This document shows positions 19,868 through 27,955 of a DNA stretch of 64,000 nucleotides, piece after piece. The DNA lies in contig NZ_JABMKY010000001.1 of NCBI RefSeq assembly GCF_013204845.1, forward strand, positions 186,001 through 250,000, given 5' to 3'. The notes beneath the pieces were generated by a model that did not search any database, was not told the origin of the DNA, and was given only the letters and a program-made list of their open reading frames with translations. The stretch's first letter is position 1. Each line of letters opens with the position of its first letter. The translations under genes were made by a program, and so were the position numbers. This DNA is from Paenibacillus qinlingensis. Lineage in GTDB: Bacteria > Bacillota > Bacilli > Paenibacillales > NBRC-103111.

Positions 19868-20617
19868 CTAGGTACTAGTATTAGAAGATTTAATTTGTAA
19901 GAGTTCGTTATTTTTACGTTGCAGTTCATGAATGATGGCATTCGTGTTGTTCAAGTTTTTTTGTGCTGCTCGCGTAGCGTTTAACAGGCTGATGCCAAAT
20001 TGTTTCTCAAATTCGGGCACGGTGTTTCCAGTAAGTTTAAATACGAGTAAACTCTTTGTTTGTTGAACATTGTTATATGCATCGCTCTCACTCTTAATGA
20101 TGGATTTAAGATCATCTGAATGACTCACTGTTTCTAAAAGCTTTAGTGCCATTTGGATGGATTCATTATATTGTTTCATTAAGTCCTCAAAATCCATATT
20201 TAATTGACTCACAAATTCACTACCATTCGTTAGATTGGCATACTGCTGAAGTTGATTCGAGAAAGTTAGTAAGGCGGTATCCGTATCTTTCAGCCATTGG
20301 TAGACATTCATCAAGTTCTCCGACTCTTGTTTGGCAGGATTTATTGGGTTGGCTGAGGCAGATTGAGGCAGTGTCACATTTACACTATACGTAGTAGGAT
20401 CCCATGTCACAAGAACTCCAAGTTGTCGCAGCATGGACAAGGGCACAACGGTGTGATCTTTATATATCATCGCGGGTAGTTCGTCGACTTTTAAACTTTG
20501 TCCAGCGGATGTTACTTGTACGATAGGATTTCCTTGGAAATCTCCATTTAAAGTGGCAGCTCCCGCTACGCCAACCGGGAGAGAGAGTACTAGTAAAGAT
20601 AGTATTAACCTTTTCAT
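19868..20617 (-). CDS. Secreted stalk-domain protein with helical C-terminal part
   Basis: A 249-residue exported protein with signal peptide MKRLILSLLVLSLPVGVAGA, then one shortened stalk (copper amine oxidase N-like) domain with HTVVPLSMLRQLGVLVTWDP, and a C-terminal helical or coiled region rich in Gln and Asn (about 100-249). CGAGGTG precedes ATG 20617. It is upstream of the two-stalk gene in the same operon. No enzyme motif is visible. Its partner suggests a shared extracytoplasmic function, not known. Confidence 0.7.
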   Translation of the reverse strand: MKRLILSLLVLSLPVGVAGAATLNGDFQGNPIVQVTSAGQSLKVDELPAMIYKDHTVVPLSMLRQLGVLVTWDPTTYSVNVTLPQSASANPINPAKQESENLMNVYQWLKDTDTALLTFSNQLQQYANLTNGSEFVSQLNMDFEDLMKQYNESIQMALKLLETVSHSDDLKSIIKSESDAYNNVQQTKSLLVFKLTGNTVPEFEKQFGISLLNATRAAQKNLNNTNAIIHELQRKNNELLQIKSSNTST

Positions 20618-20691
20618 TGTGCACCTCGTTAGGAATTTGTTTGACTGCTACTTACATTCCACATTTACAGCTCGCTCTCCTTCTGTTAGGC

Positions 20692-20721
20692 TTGATCCTT
20701 CCTTCCATTTTATGCTATAAT
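20692..20721 (+). promoter_or_regulatory. Sigma-A promoter with extended -10
   Basis: TTGATC (20692-20697), an 18-base spacer and TATAAT (20716-20721) preceded by TGC, giving an extended -10. It drives the small gene starting at 20788 and lies in the divergent space before the stalk-domain operon. Confidence 0.75.
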
Positions 20722-20787
20722 CAAAAACAAGAACATACATTCCCTTTATTTTACATTCCATCCTACAGTCAGAAAAGAAGGTCAGCC

Positions 20788-20958
20788 ATGAAAGATCAGC
20801 CTGTATTCGAGAATCTACGTGACAAGTATGCCGATGAAGACCGCGCCAAACTTGTGATGTTGCAGTTACGAACATTAATGGGACAGAAGCAAAAGAAGAA
20901 ATGGTATCAGAAATGGAAAACGCCGACAAAGACGAAGCCAACGAATTGGAACGACTAG
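20788..20958 (+). CDS. Small basic hypothetical protein (56 aa)
   Basis: A 56-residue protein with an acidic, helix-like start (MKDQPVFENLRDKYADEDRA) and a strongly basic tail (KQKKKWYQKWKTPTKTK). ATG 20788 has AGAAGG six bases upstream and a good promoter 67 bases further up, and a hairpin terminator follows, so it is very likely a real transcription unit. No family recognised; the charge split would suit RNA or membrane contact, but that is speculation. Confidence 0.65.
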   Translation: MKDQPVFENLRDKYADEDRAKLVMLQLRTLMGQKQKKKWYQKWKTPTKTKPTNWND

Positions 20959-20996
20959 AACGTCCCTGCTGGCGTATAGTTTGGAACAATAAAATA

Positions 20997-21041
20997 GAGG
21001 CTCCCCTCCGTAGCTGGCTACGTGGAGAGCCTCTTCACTTT
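20997..21041. terminator. Bidirectional hairpin terminator
   Basis: A long imperfect inverted repeat (GAGGCTC to GAGCCTC, inner CGTAGC/CTACG) between two convergent genes, with T-rich sequence after it on the plus strand. It probably stops transcripts from both sides. Confidence 0.6.
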
Positions 21042-21325
21042 TATCGGTTTCTTTTGCGTGAATAATATAAGACCCCTAAGTAATGCGCCCCTGTGAATAG
21101 GGTAAGTATACCGAAGAACAATAAGAATCCACCGTTACGGTCACGGAAAAACAGTTGCACAACGAACAACGCAAGGGAGATTTCGCTCCAGAGAAGCGTC
21201 CTTTTCTTAAGCTGTGTCAAATCGGCTGTGGACTTGCTTATTTTGCGAAGATTCATGTAAGTCAGGCCAGCGAGTACGATAACACCAATGACGATCACGA
21301 GAATATAACTTGTATTGCCCGACAT
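21041..21325 (-). CDS. Small membrane protein (94 aa)
   Basis: A 94-residue protein with a transmembrane segment at about 6-23 and two more hydrophobic segments at about 47-60 and 66-88, the last ending in a basic tail (YYSRKRNR). GGGGGAG precedes ATG 21325. No recognised family. It is monocistronic and convergent with the small gene at 20788. Confidence 0.6.
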   Translation of the reverse strand: MSGNTSYILVIVIGVIVLAGLTYMNLRKISKSTADLTQLKKRTLLWSEISLALFVVQLFFRDRNGGFLLFFGILTLFTGAHYLGVLYYSRKRNR

Positions 21326-21478
21326 GTGACTCCCCCTAATTCTAGTAGATATACTATCTAAGATACATGGATTAGGACGGAATGTCTATTTGAAAATGTC
21401 CTTTCGAAGCAGGGGATTAGCTTACCCCGTTGAACTTATATTGCACATTAACTTCTAAACTCAGCGAGGTGCCGCATC

Positions 21479-21976
21479 ATGTCTACCCTGACATTCAAGC
21501 CATTAGAGACGCCGGATATTCCATTTTTGATGGATATTTACAATTATTTCGTTATGCATTCCACTTATTCTTTCCATACGGAACCTGTTGCATTACCCGA
21601 GTTCACAGAAAGTGTTGTCCACACCAATCCCCGCTATCAAACGTTTGTCATTCTACAAGATGAGAAGCTGCAAGGTTATGTTCAAGTTATGCCCCATAAG
21701 AAAAAACAAGCCTATGATACAACAGGTGAAGTGACCATCTATCTGCATCCAACATGCGTTGGCAAAGGGATTGGATCTGCCTCTATTCAATATGTTGAAG
21801 CGTTCGCGAAGGAGCGCGACTTCCATTCCTTAATTGCAACTGTTTGTGCGGATAATTCAGCTAGCATCCACATGTTTACCCGAAATGGCTACCAACAATG
21901 TGCACACTATCGAGAGGTTGGCTTCAAATGGGGGCAATTTTTAGATATTGTTACGTTTCAAAAAATAATTTCGTAG
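21479..21976 (+). CDS. GNAT acetyltransferase, phosphinothricin-acetyltransferase-like
   Basis: A 165-residue GNAT-fold N-acetyltransferase. The acetyl-CoA pyrophosphate loop is CVGKGIGSA, after the beta-strand EVTIYLHP, followed by NSASIHMFTRNGY, the C-terminal motif of the Pat/bar subgroup. That subgroup acetylates phosphinothricin or methionine sulfoximine-type amines, but the natural substrate is unknown. ATG 21479 follows GCGAGGTG. It is monocistronic. Confidence 0.85.
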   Translation: MSTLTFKPLETPDIPFLMDIYNYFVMHSTYSFHTEPVALPEFTESVVHTNPRYQTFVILQDEKLQGYVQVMPHKKKQAYDTTGEVTIYLHPTCVGKGIGSASIQYVEAFAKERDFHSLIATVCADNSASIHMFTRNGYQQCAHYREVGFKWGQFLDIVTFQKIIS

Positions 21977-22058
21977 TCCTTCCCCCTTGTTACGCGGCCC
22001 ATCTCTATCTATTTCCGTTATTTACACGGGATAATTTCGCCTCCCCTTACAGAACCTA

Positions 22059-22077
22059 GAGCATAGTCATAATGCTC
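22059..22077 (+). other. Hairpin abutting the ribosome binding site
   Basis: GAGCAT and ATGCTC form a 6-bp stem directly before GGAGGGGA of the deacetylase gene. It could modulate translation start; only the structure is seen. Confidence 0.35.
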
Positions 22078-22090
22078 GGAGGGGATTGTC

Positions 22091-23140
22091 ATGACCAAGC
22101 GGCTTTGGTCGTTTAGCATCGTTTGTCTGCTTGTAACTAGCTGCGGTGCGCCTTTAACGAAGCCTTTTCAAGATCAGAGCTCAACCCAACATTCAACTCC
22201 TGATGTCGCTCAGACATCTCTGGAGGCTAGCAGGGACTTAGTGGAGTCCCCGTTCGTTACAGATGCTTCCGGCACCAAGCGATTGAGCATGCTGCCACCC
22301 GCGAGCACGCCATCTGCTTCTGCGTTGCCGACAGCACCAACACGAGCACCAAGTCCTACGTCGACGCCCAACTTGAAGCCTAAGATCAACCCGAAAAGGT
22401 CAGTTGCACCACCTGAGGCCTCTAAGCGACCTTCCTTGCCCGTTCAAAAAAATCAGGGACAAGTAAGAATTTCTCAGAAAAAGCTTTCACTCTCTCAGCT
22501 GGTTGTTAAATACCCCGATACATTCAAGCTCCGCGGCTCCAGTCAAGAGAAAAAAGTCGCATTAACCTTTGACGATGGACCTGATACACGGTTTACGCCA
22601 AAAGTACTTGATGCCTTAAAAGCAAATCAAGTGAAAGCAACATTTTTCGTACTTGGTGCTATGGCTAACATGCATCCGGACGTCATCAAGCGAATTGCGA
22701 ATGAAGGGCATGTCATCGGCAACCACTCATACAGCCATGAGAATCTACCAAAGCTCTCTGTGGATAAATTTCAAAACCAGATTGAAAGTACAGAAACCAT
22801 TTTGCAGAACCTCATTGGCTACGCCCCTAGGTTAATTCGTCCCCCTTATGGCGCAATTAATGAAGAACAGGTCAAATGGATTGCGAATCATCACTACTTA
22901 ATTGTGAACTGGAATGTCGATTCCCTCGATTGGAAATCACTGAATTCCGATCAGGTCCTTCACAATATCATGCAGCAAACGAAGCCTGGGTCCATTATCC
23001 TCCAGCATTCTGGAGGTGCGGACAGTCAAGATCTATCAGGCACCGTGCAAGCAATTGGACCGTTAATTACTAAACTTAAGGCAGCTGGTTATACGTTCGT
23101 CACAGTTCCTGAGCTGCTACACGTAACCAAAAGCAAATAA
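22091..23140 (+). CDS. Polysaccharide deacetylase lipoprotein
   Basis: A 349-residue NodB-type (carbohydrate esterase 4) deacetylase that removes acetyl groups from GlcNAc or MurNAc polymers such as peptidoglycan. A lipoprotein signal ends in LLVTSC with Cys18 as the lipid site, followed by a Pro/Ser/Thr-rich linker to about residue 130. The catalytic domain shows motif 1 TFDDGPD, motif 2 GNHSYSH (zinc His pair), motif 3 RPPYG and the C-terminal HSGG. The anchor places it on the outer face of the membrane. ATG 22091 follows GGAGGGGA. Confidence 0.9.
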   Translation: MTKRLWSFSIVCLLVTSCGAPLTKPFQDQSSTQHSTPDVAQTSLEASRDLVESPFVTDASGTKRLSMLPPASTPSASALPTAPTRAPSPTSTPNLKPKINPKRSVAPPEASKRPSLPVQKNQGQVRISQKKLSLSQLVVKYPDTFKLRGSSQEKKVALTFDDGPDTRFTPKVLDALKANQVKATFFVLGAMANMHPDVIKRIANEGHVIGNHSYSHENLPKLSVDKFQNQIESTETILQNLIGYAPRLIRPPYGAINEEQVKWIANHHYLIVNWNVDSLDWKSLNSDQVLHNIMQQTKPGSIILQHSGGADSQDLSGTVQAIGPLITKLKAAGYTFVTVPELLHVTKSK

Positions 23141-23149
23141 TACACATGC

Positions 23150-23192
23150 AAAAAGCAGCCTTACCGGGTTCTCGCCCAGCAGACTGCTTTTT
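23150..23192. terminator. Bidirectional terminator between deacetylase and fur-family gene
   Basis: AAAAAGCAG and CTGCTTTTT form a 9-bp inverted repeat, with a T-run on both strands, between convergent genes. Confidence 0.65.
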
Positions 23193-23214
23193 CCATATGC
23201 GCATATAACGCCAA

Positions 23215-23673
23215 CTACTCACCAACCTGAGCGGTAGGCATAGCTGATTTACAATCGGCACAATAGCCAAATATTTCAAACCGATGGCTTTGAATCTCAA
23301 AGCTCTCCGGCAAATCCTTCACAAGCTTCATCGGACAGAACTCAAACGTCACAGTCTTCTCGCAGTTGACGCAAATCATGTGATGATGATGATGGGACAA
23401 ACAACTCGCTTTGAACTTCAAGCCATCCGCCAAATGAAATTGCTCCAGAACACCCATCTCGCTCAACAATCGGAGATTACGATACACCGTATCGAAGCTT
23501 ACGCCTGGATATTTCATTTTCATATGCTCATAGACGTCCTTCGGCGATAAGTAACTGCCCGATTCTGCGAATAAGGTCGCTAAGCTTCTGCGCTGCTCTG
23601 TAATACGCCAGCCCTTCTGCGACATCGCTCTTAGCATCTCATCAATCGTATCCGTATGCGTATTCACTTGCAT
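23215..23673 (-). CDS. zur: Fur-family metalloregulator, probably Zur
   Basis: A 152-residue Fur-superfamily repressor: winged-helix N-terminal domain (RITEQRRSLATLF, SFDTVYRNLRLL) and metal-binding dimerisation domain with HHHHHMICVNCEKTV and a second CxxC (CADC). The two CxxC pairs hold structural zinc; the His cluster belongs to the regulatory site. Fur, Zur and PerR cannot be told apart on motifs alone, but the CobW-type zinc GTPase directly upstream favours Zur. ATG 23673 is close behind AGAGGGG; a GTG six bases later is possible. No Zur operator was seen nearby. Confidence 0.8.
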   Translation of the reverse strand: MQVNTHTDTIDEMLRAMSQKGWRITEQRRSLATLFAESGSYLSPKDVYEHMKMKYPGVSFDTVYRNLRLLSEMGVLEQFHLADGLKFKASCLSHHHHHMICVNCEKTVTFEFCPMKLVKDLPESFEIQSHRFEIFGYCADCKSAMPTAQVGE

Positions 23674-23811
23674 TACCCCTCTGTGTTGAAATGTTCTCCT
23701 ATTATAGTGCAGCAAATAGACCACTTGCGTCAAGTGTAGAACGATGACGGAATTTGTATCCACCGGATTTGGCCCAGAACTCAGGACTTACCATTTCGGC
23801 TAGTTAGCCTG

Positions 23812-24813
23812 CTAGGTATCGGACTGCGCTTCTAATTTCAGCAATTCTGCGCGAATGACATCCTTGGCAAAGTTCTCCCCAATGAAGACTGCTACGTCAG
23901 GCACATCGCCTTTAGGCGTTATTTTCACAAAATCCATTTCCCTATAGGCATACTGGAATAAGAACCGACTCGATGTATCCGAGAAACTGAGAATCCCTTT
24001 GGCACGATACACTTCCTGAGGAAGTTGGCTCACGAATTGTTCAAATGCATTACTATCTACAGCCCGTTCAAAAAAATGGGTATACGCCATGACATGGTTA
24101 TGCGAATGATGATGATCATGCTCATGATGATGCTCGTGGCTATGCGAGACGGCCTCTTCGTTCGATTCTACCTGCACCACAGGCAACCCGTCAGAACCCT
24201 CTGTATGAATGTCTTCAATTAACTTGATATCAATCTGACTGAACACGGTATAATGCAAATCCGCATACGGATTCCATTCCCGTACGAGATCATGCACTTC
24301 TTGAAGTGCGGATTCCTGCAGCAAGTCCGTCTTATTAAGCAGAAGCAAGTTCGCACAACGAATTTGATCCCGCATGAGCCGGTAGGTTTTTCCGCGACTT
24401 GTTCGATTTAATTCAAGCAGCTGTGGGGCATCCACGACCGTGATGATGGCTGAAAGCTCTACCGGAAGTACGAGCGAAGCGTCCGTTATCTCATCAATAA
24501 TTTCCATAGGATTCGCAATCCCCGTGGATTCAACGAAAATTATATCGGGCTGCTCTCCTGTCACTAATTCGTTCAATGCTGTGGCAAGATCACCACGACT
24601 CGAACAGCAAATGCAGCCACCTAGCAGTTCCGACATGGGGACTTCATTGGCAATTAACTGTCCATCCAAATTCACTTCGCCTATTTCATTCATGATCACA
24701 GCCGGCTTGCGGCCCGCTTCGGTGAAATAATCGATAGCTTTGGTAAGTAAAGTCGTTTTACCGCTCCCCAGAAATCCAGATAACACATAGACATGAACCC
24801 GTTTGTTTACCAT
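23812..24813 (-). CDS. CobW/G3E-family GTPase with His-rich loop (metal chaperone)
   Basis: A 333-residue G3E GTPase of the CobW/ZNG family, which delivers zinc or cobalt to client enzymes. Visible are the P loop GFLGSGKTT (13-21), the metal motif CICC (67-70), NKTD for guanine, and a histidine-rich stretch SHSHEHHHEHDHHHSHNH near 230, then the C-terminal CobW domain. Paired with a Fur-family regulator it is likely part of the zinc-limitation response. GGAGGG precedes ATG 24813. Confidence 0.88.
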   Translation of the reverse strand: MVNKRVHVYVLSGFLGSGKTTLLTKAIDYFTEAGRKPAVIMNEIGEVNLDGQLIANEVPMSELLGGCICCSSRGDLATALNELVTGEQPDIIFVESTGIANPMEIIDEITDASLVLPVELSAIITVVDAPQLLELNRTSRGKTYRLMRDQIRCANLLLLNKTDLLQESALQEVHDLVREWNPYADLHYTVFSQIDIKLIEDIHTEGSDGLPVVQVESNEEAVSHSHEHHHEHDHHHSHNHVMAYTHFFERAVDSNAFEQFVSQLPQEVYRAKGILSFSDTSSRFLFQYAYREMDFVKITPKGDVPDVAVFIGENFAKDVIRAELLKLEAQSDT

Positions 24814-24853
24814 TCGTGCTGCTCCCTCCGTCTTAAGGCTGATACGCCTACTA

Positions 24854-25396
24854 CTACTCGGTCTTCACTTCAAATTTGGTAGCCAAGATGGGCCATTTCC
24901 CAACGATGCCAGCTAAAAAAGGAAATAACTTTGCCCACAATAGACTCGTACTTGGATCTGTTGGCTTTAACGGAAGCTCTATGCGTTCGTAAAGGATTTT
25001 CGTTGCTTCTTGGACCAGCTCAAGCGCCAAGTCCTCAGGTGCCGTTTCGGCTACTGCCTCTAATCTAGGGAGATAATGGTGTCCGATCGACTCCGATAAA
25101 CGATGCTCCGCTAAGTTGTCTGAAGCCATGACCTCGCCCATGCCCAGGCTGACTAGGCGTGCTGTTTCTTCTTCAAATGCGTGCGGAATACAGTAAATCT
25201 CCAGCGCCAAAGCCGCTATGTAAATCTCTCTTAACAGTTCATCTTCTTTAGCCATCGTTAAGACAGGTTGTGGCAGATAGGCAATGATAGCAGGCTTCAA
25301 CGTGTCCCAACTATTTTCTATGCTTTTCATCGTAAACTGCATCATCGCTGCCGCCAGCTCCACAGATGTAATTTGTTTCTTCTCTAACTCTTGCAT
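24854..25396 (-). CDS. Uncharacterised protein in the metal cluster (180 aa)
   Basis: A 180-residue, mostly helical, slightly acidic soluble protein. No signal peptide and no motif I recognise; the only histidine pair is SIGHHYLPRL near residue 107. AAGAGGAG precedes ATG 25396. It starts 5 bases after the metallophosphoesterase stop and is followed by the CobW GTPase, so all three are probably cotranscribed. A metal-linked function is suggested only by context. Confidence 0.6.
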   Translation of the reverse strand: MQELEKKQITSVELAAAMMQFTMKSIENSWDTLKPAIIAYLPQPVLTMAKEDELLREIYIAALALEIYCIPHAFEEETARLVSLGMGEVMASDNLAEHRLSESIGHHYLPRLEAVAETAPEDLALELVQEATKILYERIELPLKPTDPSTSLLWAKLFPFLAGIVGKWPILATKFEVKTE

Positions 25397-25401
25397 AGGT
25401 G

Positions 25402-26565
25402 TTACTCCTCTTTTCTATCATGACTTGTAAAATGGATCGTCAGCTCAATAATTTCCGCTTGGCTTCCCAATCGTATCGGTGGTCCCCATGTACCGAAGCC
25501 CGAGGACACCAGCGCATGTAAATTCCCTTTGCGTAAATAGCCCCAATCTAGTTCAAAGATCCGTCTAGTGAACAGATGGTTCGGCGCAATTTGACCACGG
25601 TGTGTATGACCCGACAAATTCACATCAACACCCGCGGCTTCAGCTACGTCTAATTGATATGGCTGATGATCCATAACAATAATGGGCTGCGCAAGATCTA
25701 GTCCTTCCATCAAGGAGACTAACGATTTACGTCCCCCAGCGGCATGTTCCGCTGATTTATCTTTACGCCCCACAATAAATAAGCGTTCTTGGACATGGAT
25801 GACTTCGTCCATCAGCACACGAATGCCGATTTGTTCCATTTGTTCCACGAAGGCTGGAATATGCCCGCCATAGTATTCATGGTTGCCAAGCACAGCATAT
25901 ACGCCTAACGGAGCCTGCAACTCTCGCATGGTCTGTCCCATTTGATAACGAATAAAAGGTTTAATATCATCATCAATGACATCGCCAGGCAGCAGAATCA
26001 GATCAGGCTCCATCGCCTTCACATGCTTGACAAGCTTGCGCAAATGGCGGTTGCCGACGACGGCACCCAAATGAATATCCGAAGCGACTGCGACCCGAAG
26101 CTGTTCCCAGTCCCCCGCTTGCTTTGGAATCGTAATCTCATATTTGCGGATAACCGGGGTTCGCGCCAGATAAGAGCCTGCTAGGAGGAGAATAAGTACA
26201 ATGGCTATAACGATCCACCCCAGTATTGGCAGATAGCTAGCTGATGACACCGACGCTGCATACAACACACCAATCGCCACATCCGTGATCGGCAAAAGAA
26301 GAATACCGAATTGGATGAGAGCCAACCAATAGGAACCCATGATATTAAGCAGTCGTGTTAGCGTTGGCGGCAGCACCTTCGTTCCAAACCGTCCGATGAC
26401 ATAGGAGAACGCAACGATCCAAAACACCGGCCAATACAACCAGGGATGAAATGAATCACCCAATAAATACGATAAAAAAACCTTTAAGTGCCAGCCTATA
26501 TAGCCGTTGATCGCCGCTACAATAGCAAGTATAATTGTGACCCTGAGCAACATACCATTTTTCAT
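25402..26565 (-). CDS. Membrane-anchored metallophosphoesterase (YkuE/YaeI type)
   Basis: A 387-residue calcineurin-like phosphoesterase with four N-terminal transmembrane segments (to about residue 135). The two-metal centre is given by DIHLG, GDVIDD, GNHEYYGGH and GHTHRGQ. Relatives include YkuE, and UDP-diacylglucosamine or lipid-linked phosphoesterases; the substrate is not predictable. It leads the unknown-protein/CobW unit. The spacer between AGGAG and ATG 26565 is long (11 bases). Confidence 0.82.
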   Translation of the reverse strand: MKNGMLLRVTIILAIVAAINGYIGWHLKVFLSYLLGDSFHPWLYWPVFWIVAFSYVIGRFGTKVLPPTLTRLLNIMGSYWLALIQFGILLLPITDVAIGVLYAASVSSASYLPILGWIVIAIVLILLLAGSYLARTPVIRKYEITIPKQAGDWEQLRVAVASDIHLGAVVGNRHLRKLVKHVKAMEPDLILLPGDVIDDDIKPFIRYQMGQTMRELQAPLGVYAVLGNHEYYGGHIPAFVEQMEQIGIRVLMDEVIHVQERLFIVGRKDKSAEHAAGGRKSLVSLMEGLDLAQPIIVMDHQPYQLDVAEAAGVDVNLSGHTHRGQIAPNHLFTRRIFELDWGYLRKGNLHALVSSGFGTWGPPIRLGSQAEIIELTIHFTSHDRKEE

Positions 26566-26603
26566 GTTTCTTGACGCTCCTATTCTCTATTACCCTCTAC
26601 CTT

Positions 26604-27284
26604 TTAAAGCAAAAGACTTATTAGCTCTATACATTCCTCATCATCATTACGCACATTCCCCACTCGGCTAGACACGGGGTACGCCATCATAAGCTCCGAA
26701 GGATATGGCTGCAGAAGTGCACGAAGTTCATCCACATTCTTCCTACTCCGATCTAACCAGATAGCTTCCTTCTCCCGCGGCAAAATGACCGGCATACGCT
26801 CATGAATATCCTTCATCATCTCGTTCGACTCCGTGGTAATGACCGTACAAGTTGAGATACGCACACCTTCGGGAGATGTCCATGTATCGTAAAGCCCTGC
26901 CATACTGAACAGTTCCTTGCTGCGCAGCATAATACGCATTGGCTGCTTATGCTTGCCAGTTCCTTTCCAGTCATAGAAAGAATCTGCTGGGATAAGGCAT
27001 CGTTTACGTTCAAATGGCTTGCGGAAGGCAGGCTTGTCCGCCAAGGTTTCGGAGCGCGCATTGAGCATCTGATAGCCAACTTTCTCATCTTTTGCCCATT
27101 CTGGAATCAGTCCCCAGCGCAGTTCACCTAGCTTATTTCGCTGCCCGTCATGGACGATCGCCATCACCTGCTGTCCGGGCGCAACATTATATTTAGGGCT
27201 ATATCTCGGCATAAAAGTATCGTACATATCATAACGCAGCATCAATTCCTCTAACGTCACAGTGATCGTGTAGCGTCCGCACAT
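26604..27284 (-). CDS. SOS response-associated peptidase (SRAP/YedK, HMCES-like)
   Basis: A 226-residue SRAP protein, which forms a stable thiazolidine DNA-protein crosslink with abasic sites in single-stranded DNA. The invariant MCGRY puts the catalytic Cys at position 2; LNARSE and the C-terminal HERMPVIL supply the Asn and His of the family. GGAGAAGGAT precedes ATG 27284. It lies behind the Y-polymerase operon but is separated by a hairpin. No LexA box was found in its own upstream space. Confidence 0.92.
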   Translation of the reverse strand: MCGRYTITVTLEELMLRYDMYDTFMPRYSPKYNVAPGQQVMAIVHDGQRNKLGELRWGLIPEWAKDEKVGYQMLNARSETLADKPAFRKPFERKRCLIPADSFYDWKGTGKHKQPMRIMLRSKELFSMAGLYDTWTSPEGVRISTCTVITTESNEMMKDIHERMPVILPREKEAIWLDRSRKNVDELRALLQPYPSELMMAYPVSSRVGNVRNDDEECIELISLLL

Positions 27285-27360
27285 TGGTTACATCCTTCTC
27301 CTTCACACCGTTATCCCATTCCCCTTTCTCCATTATGGAAAAAAGATAGGCTTACGTCAA

Positions 27361-27402
27361 TTCGTACAGCCCGAAGAACTGTTCTTCTTCAGGCTGTACG
27401 AA
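27361..27402. terminator. Long hairpin behind the SOS polymerase operon
   Basis: A perfect 11-bp stem (TTCGTACAGCC / GGCTGTACGAA) encloses a smaller inverted repeat (GAAGAAC/GTTCTTC). No T-run follows on either strand, so it may be a processing or mRNA end signal rather than a classic terminator. It separates the 27431 gene from SRAP. Confidence 0.5.
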
Positions 27403-27430
27403 GGGGCGCTAGCGATATATTTAGGCAGAT

Positions 27431-27955
27431 TCACGATTTCTTCTTCGTTTCCTTCTCTAACACACTCACACGCGGATCCGTCCCATAAATGGTTGTGACC
27501 AGACTGTCCGCATATCGACCGATTCGCGCACCAATTTCCGCACGCATATAGTCCCTCGTCATTGTAAATCGATCTTCATGCTCACGGCACCGATACCGGT
27601 AACGGATCATCTGATCGTCCTTCTCCTCTTCCGCGACGTGCATGTCATTCTCGAGCATATGACGCTTCACTTTGGCTAAATCGGCGTGCATATTCTTGGC
27701 CAGCACCTGGGCTACCTTCGAATAGAGTGTCCTTAGCATCTCGGAGGAACGCTCCACTTCACGCGCCCTTCGCACAATAATCGTGTGCATGAGCGGCAGC
27801 AGCACAGATTCTCGTATAATACTAATATCGTCCGCTGTCGGGCGCTTCGTAGGAACCGGTTTGTCATGACGCTGGCTTTGAGCTGCTTCCCGGTGCTGGG
27901 GCAGCATCATGCGGCTTGACTCCCACAAACCGTTATTCTGCAATTTTTTGCTCAT
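27431..27955 (-). CDS. Uncharacterised protein of the SOS polymerase operon (paralogue A, 174 aa)
   Basis: A 174-residue helical protein. After a basic, low-complexity 40-residue start, the core (from ISIIRESVLLPLM to about residue 155) includes the aromatic-basic block IRYRYRCREHEDRFTMTRDY. It is related to the 123-residue protein at the other end of this operon: both share an LLP segment, a helical DLxxVKRxM or ELxxLKSxM piece, and the block HxxFTMxRxxxxAE. Start ATG overlaps the polymerase stop (ATGA), so it is translationally coupled. I do not recognise the family and it does not look like YolD. Confidence 0.7.
   Translation of the reverse strand: MSKKLQNNGLWESSRMMLPQHREAAQSQRHDKPVPTKRPTADDISIIRESVLLPLMHTIIVRRAREVERSSEMLRTLYSKVAQVLAKNMHADLAKVKRHMLENDMHVAEEEKDDQMIRYRYRCREHEDRFTMTRDYMRAEIGARIGRYADSLVTTIYGTDPRVSVLEKETKKKS

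Noticed and set aside
23674-23763. Upstream extension of the Fur-family gene and a TTGACG/TATAAT promoter
   Set aside because: The extra 30 codons do not resemble the family and overlap the likely promoter; the hexamers are 21 bases apart, too far for a confident call.
27285-27360. LexA box upstream of SRAP
   Set aside because: No CGAAC-N4-GTTCG-like site found in the space before the gene.
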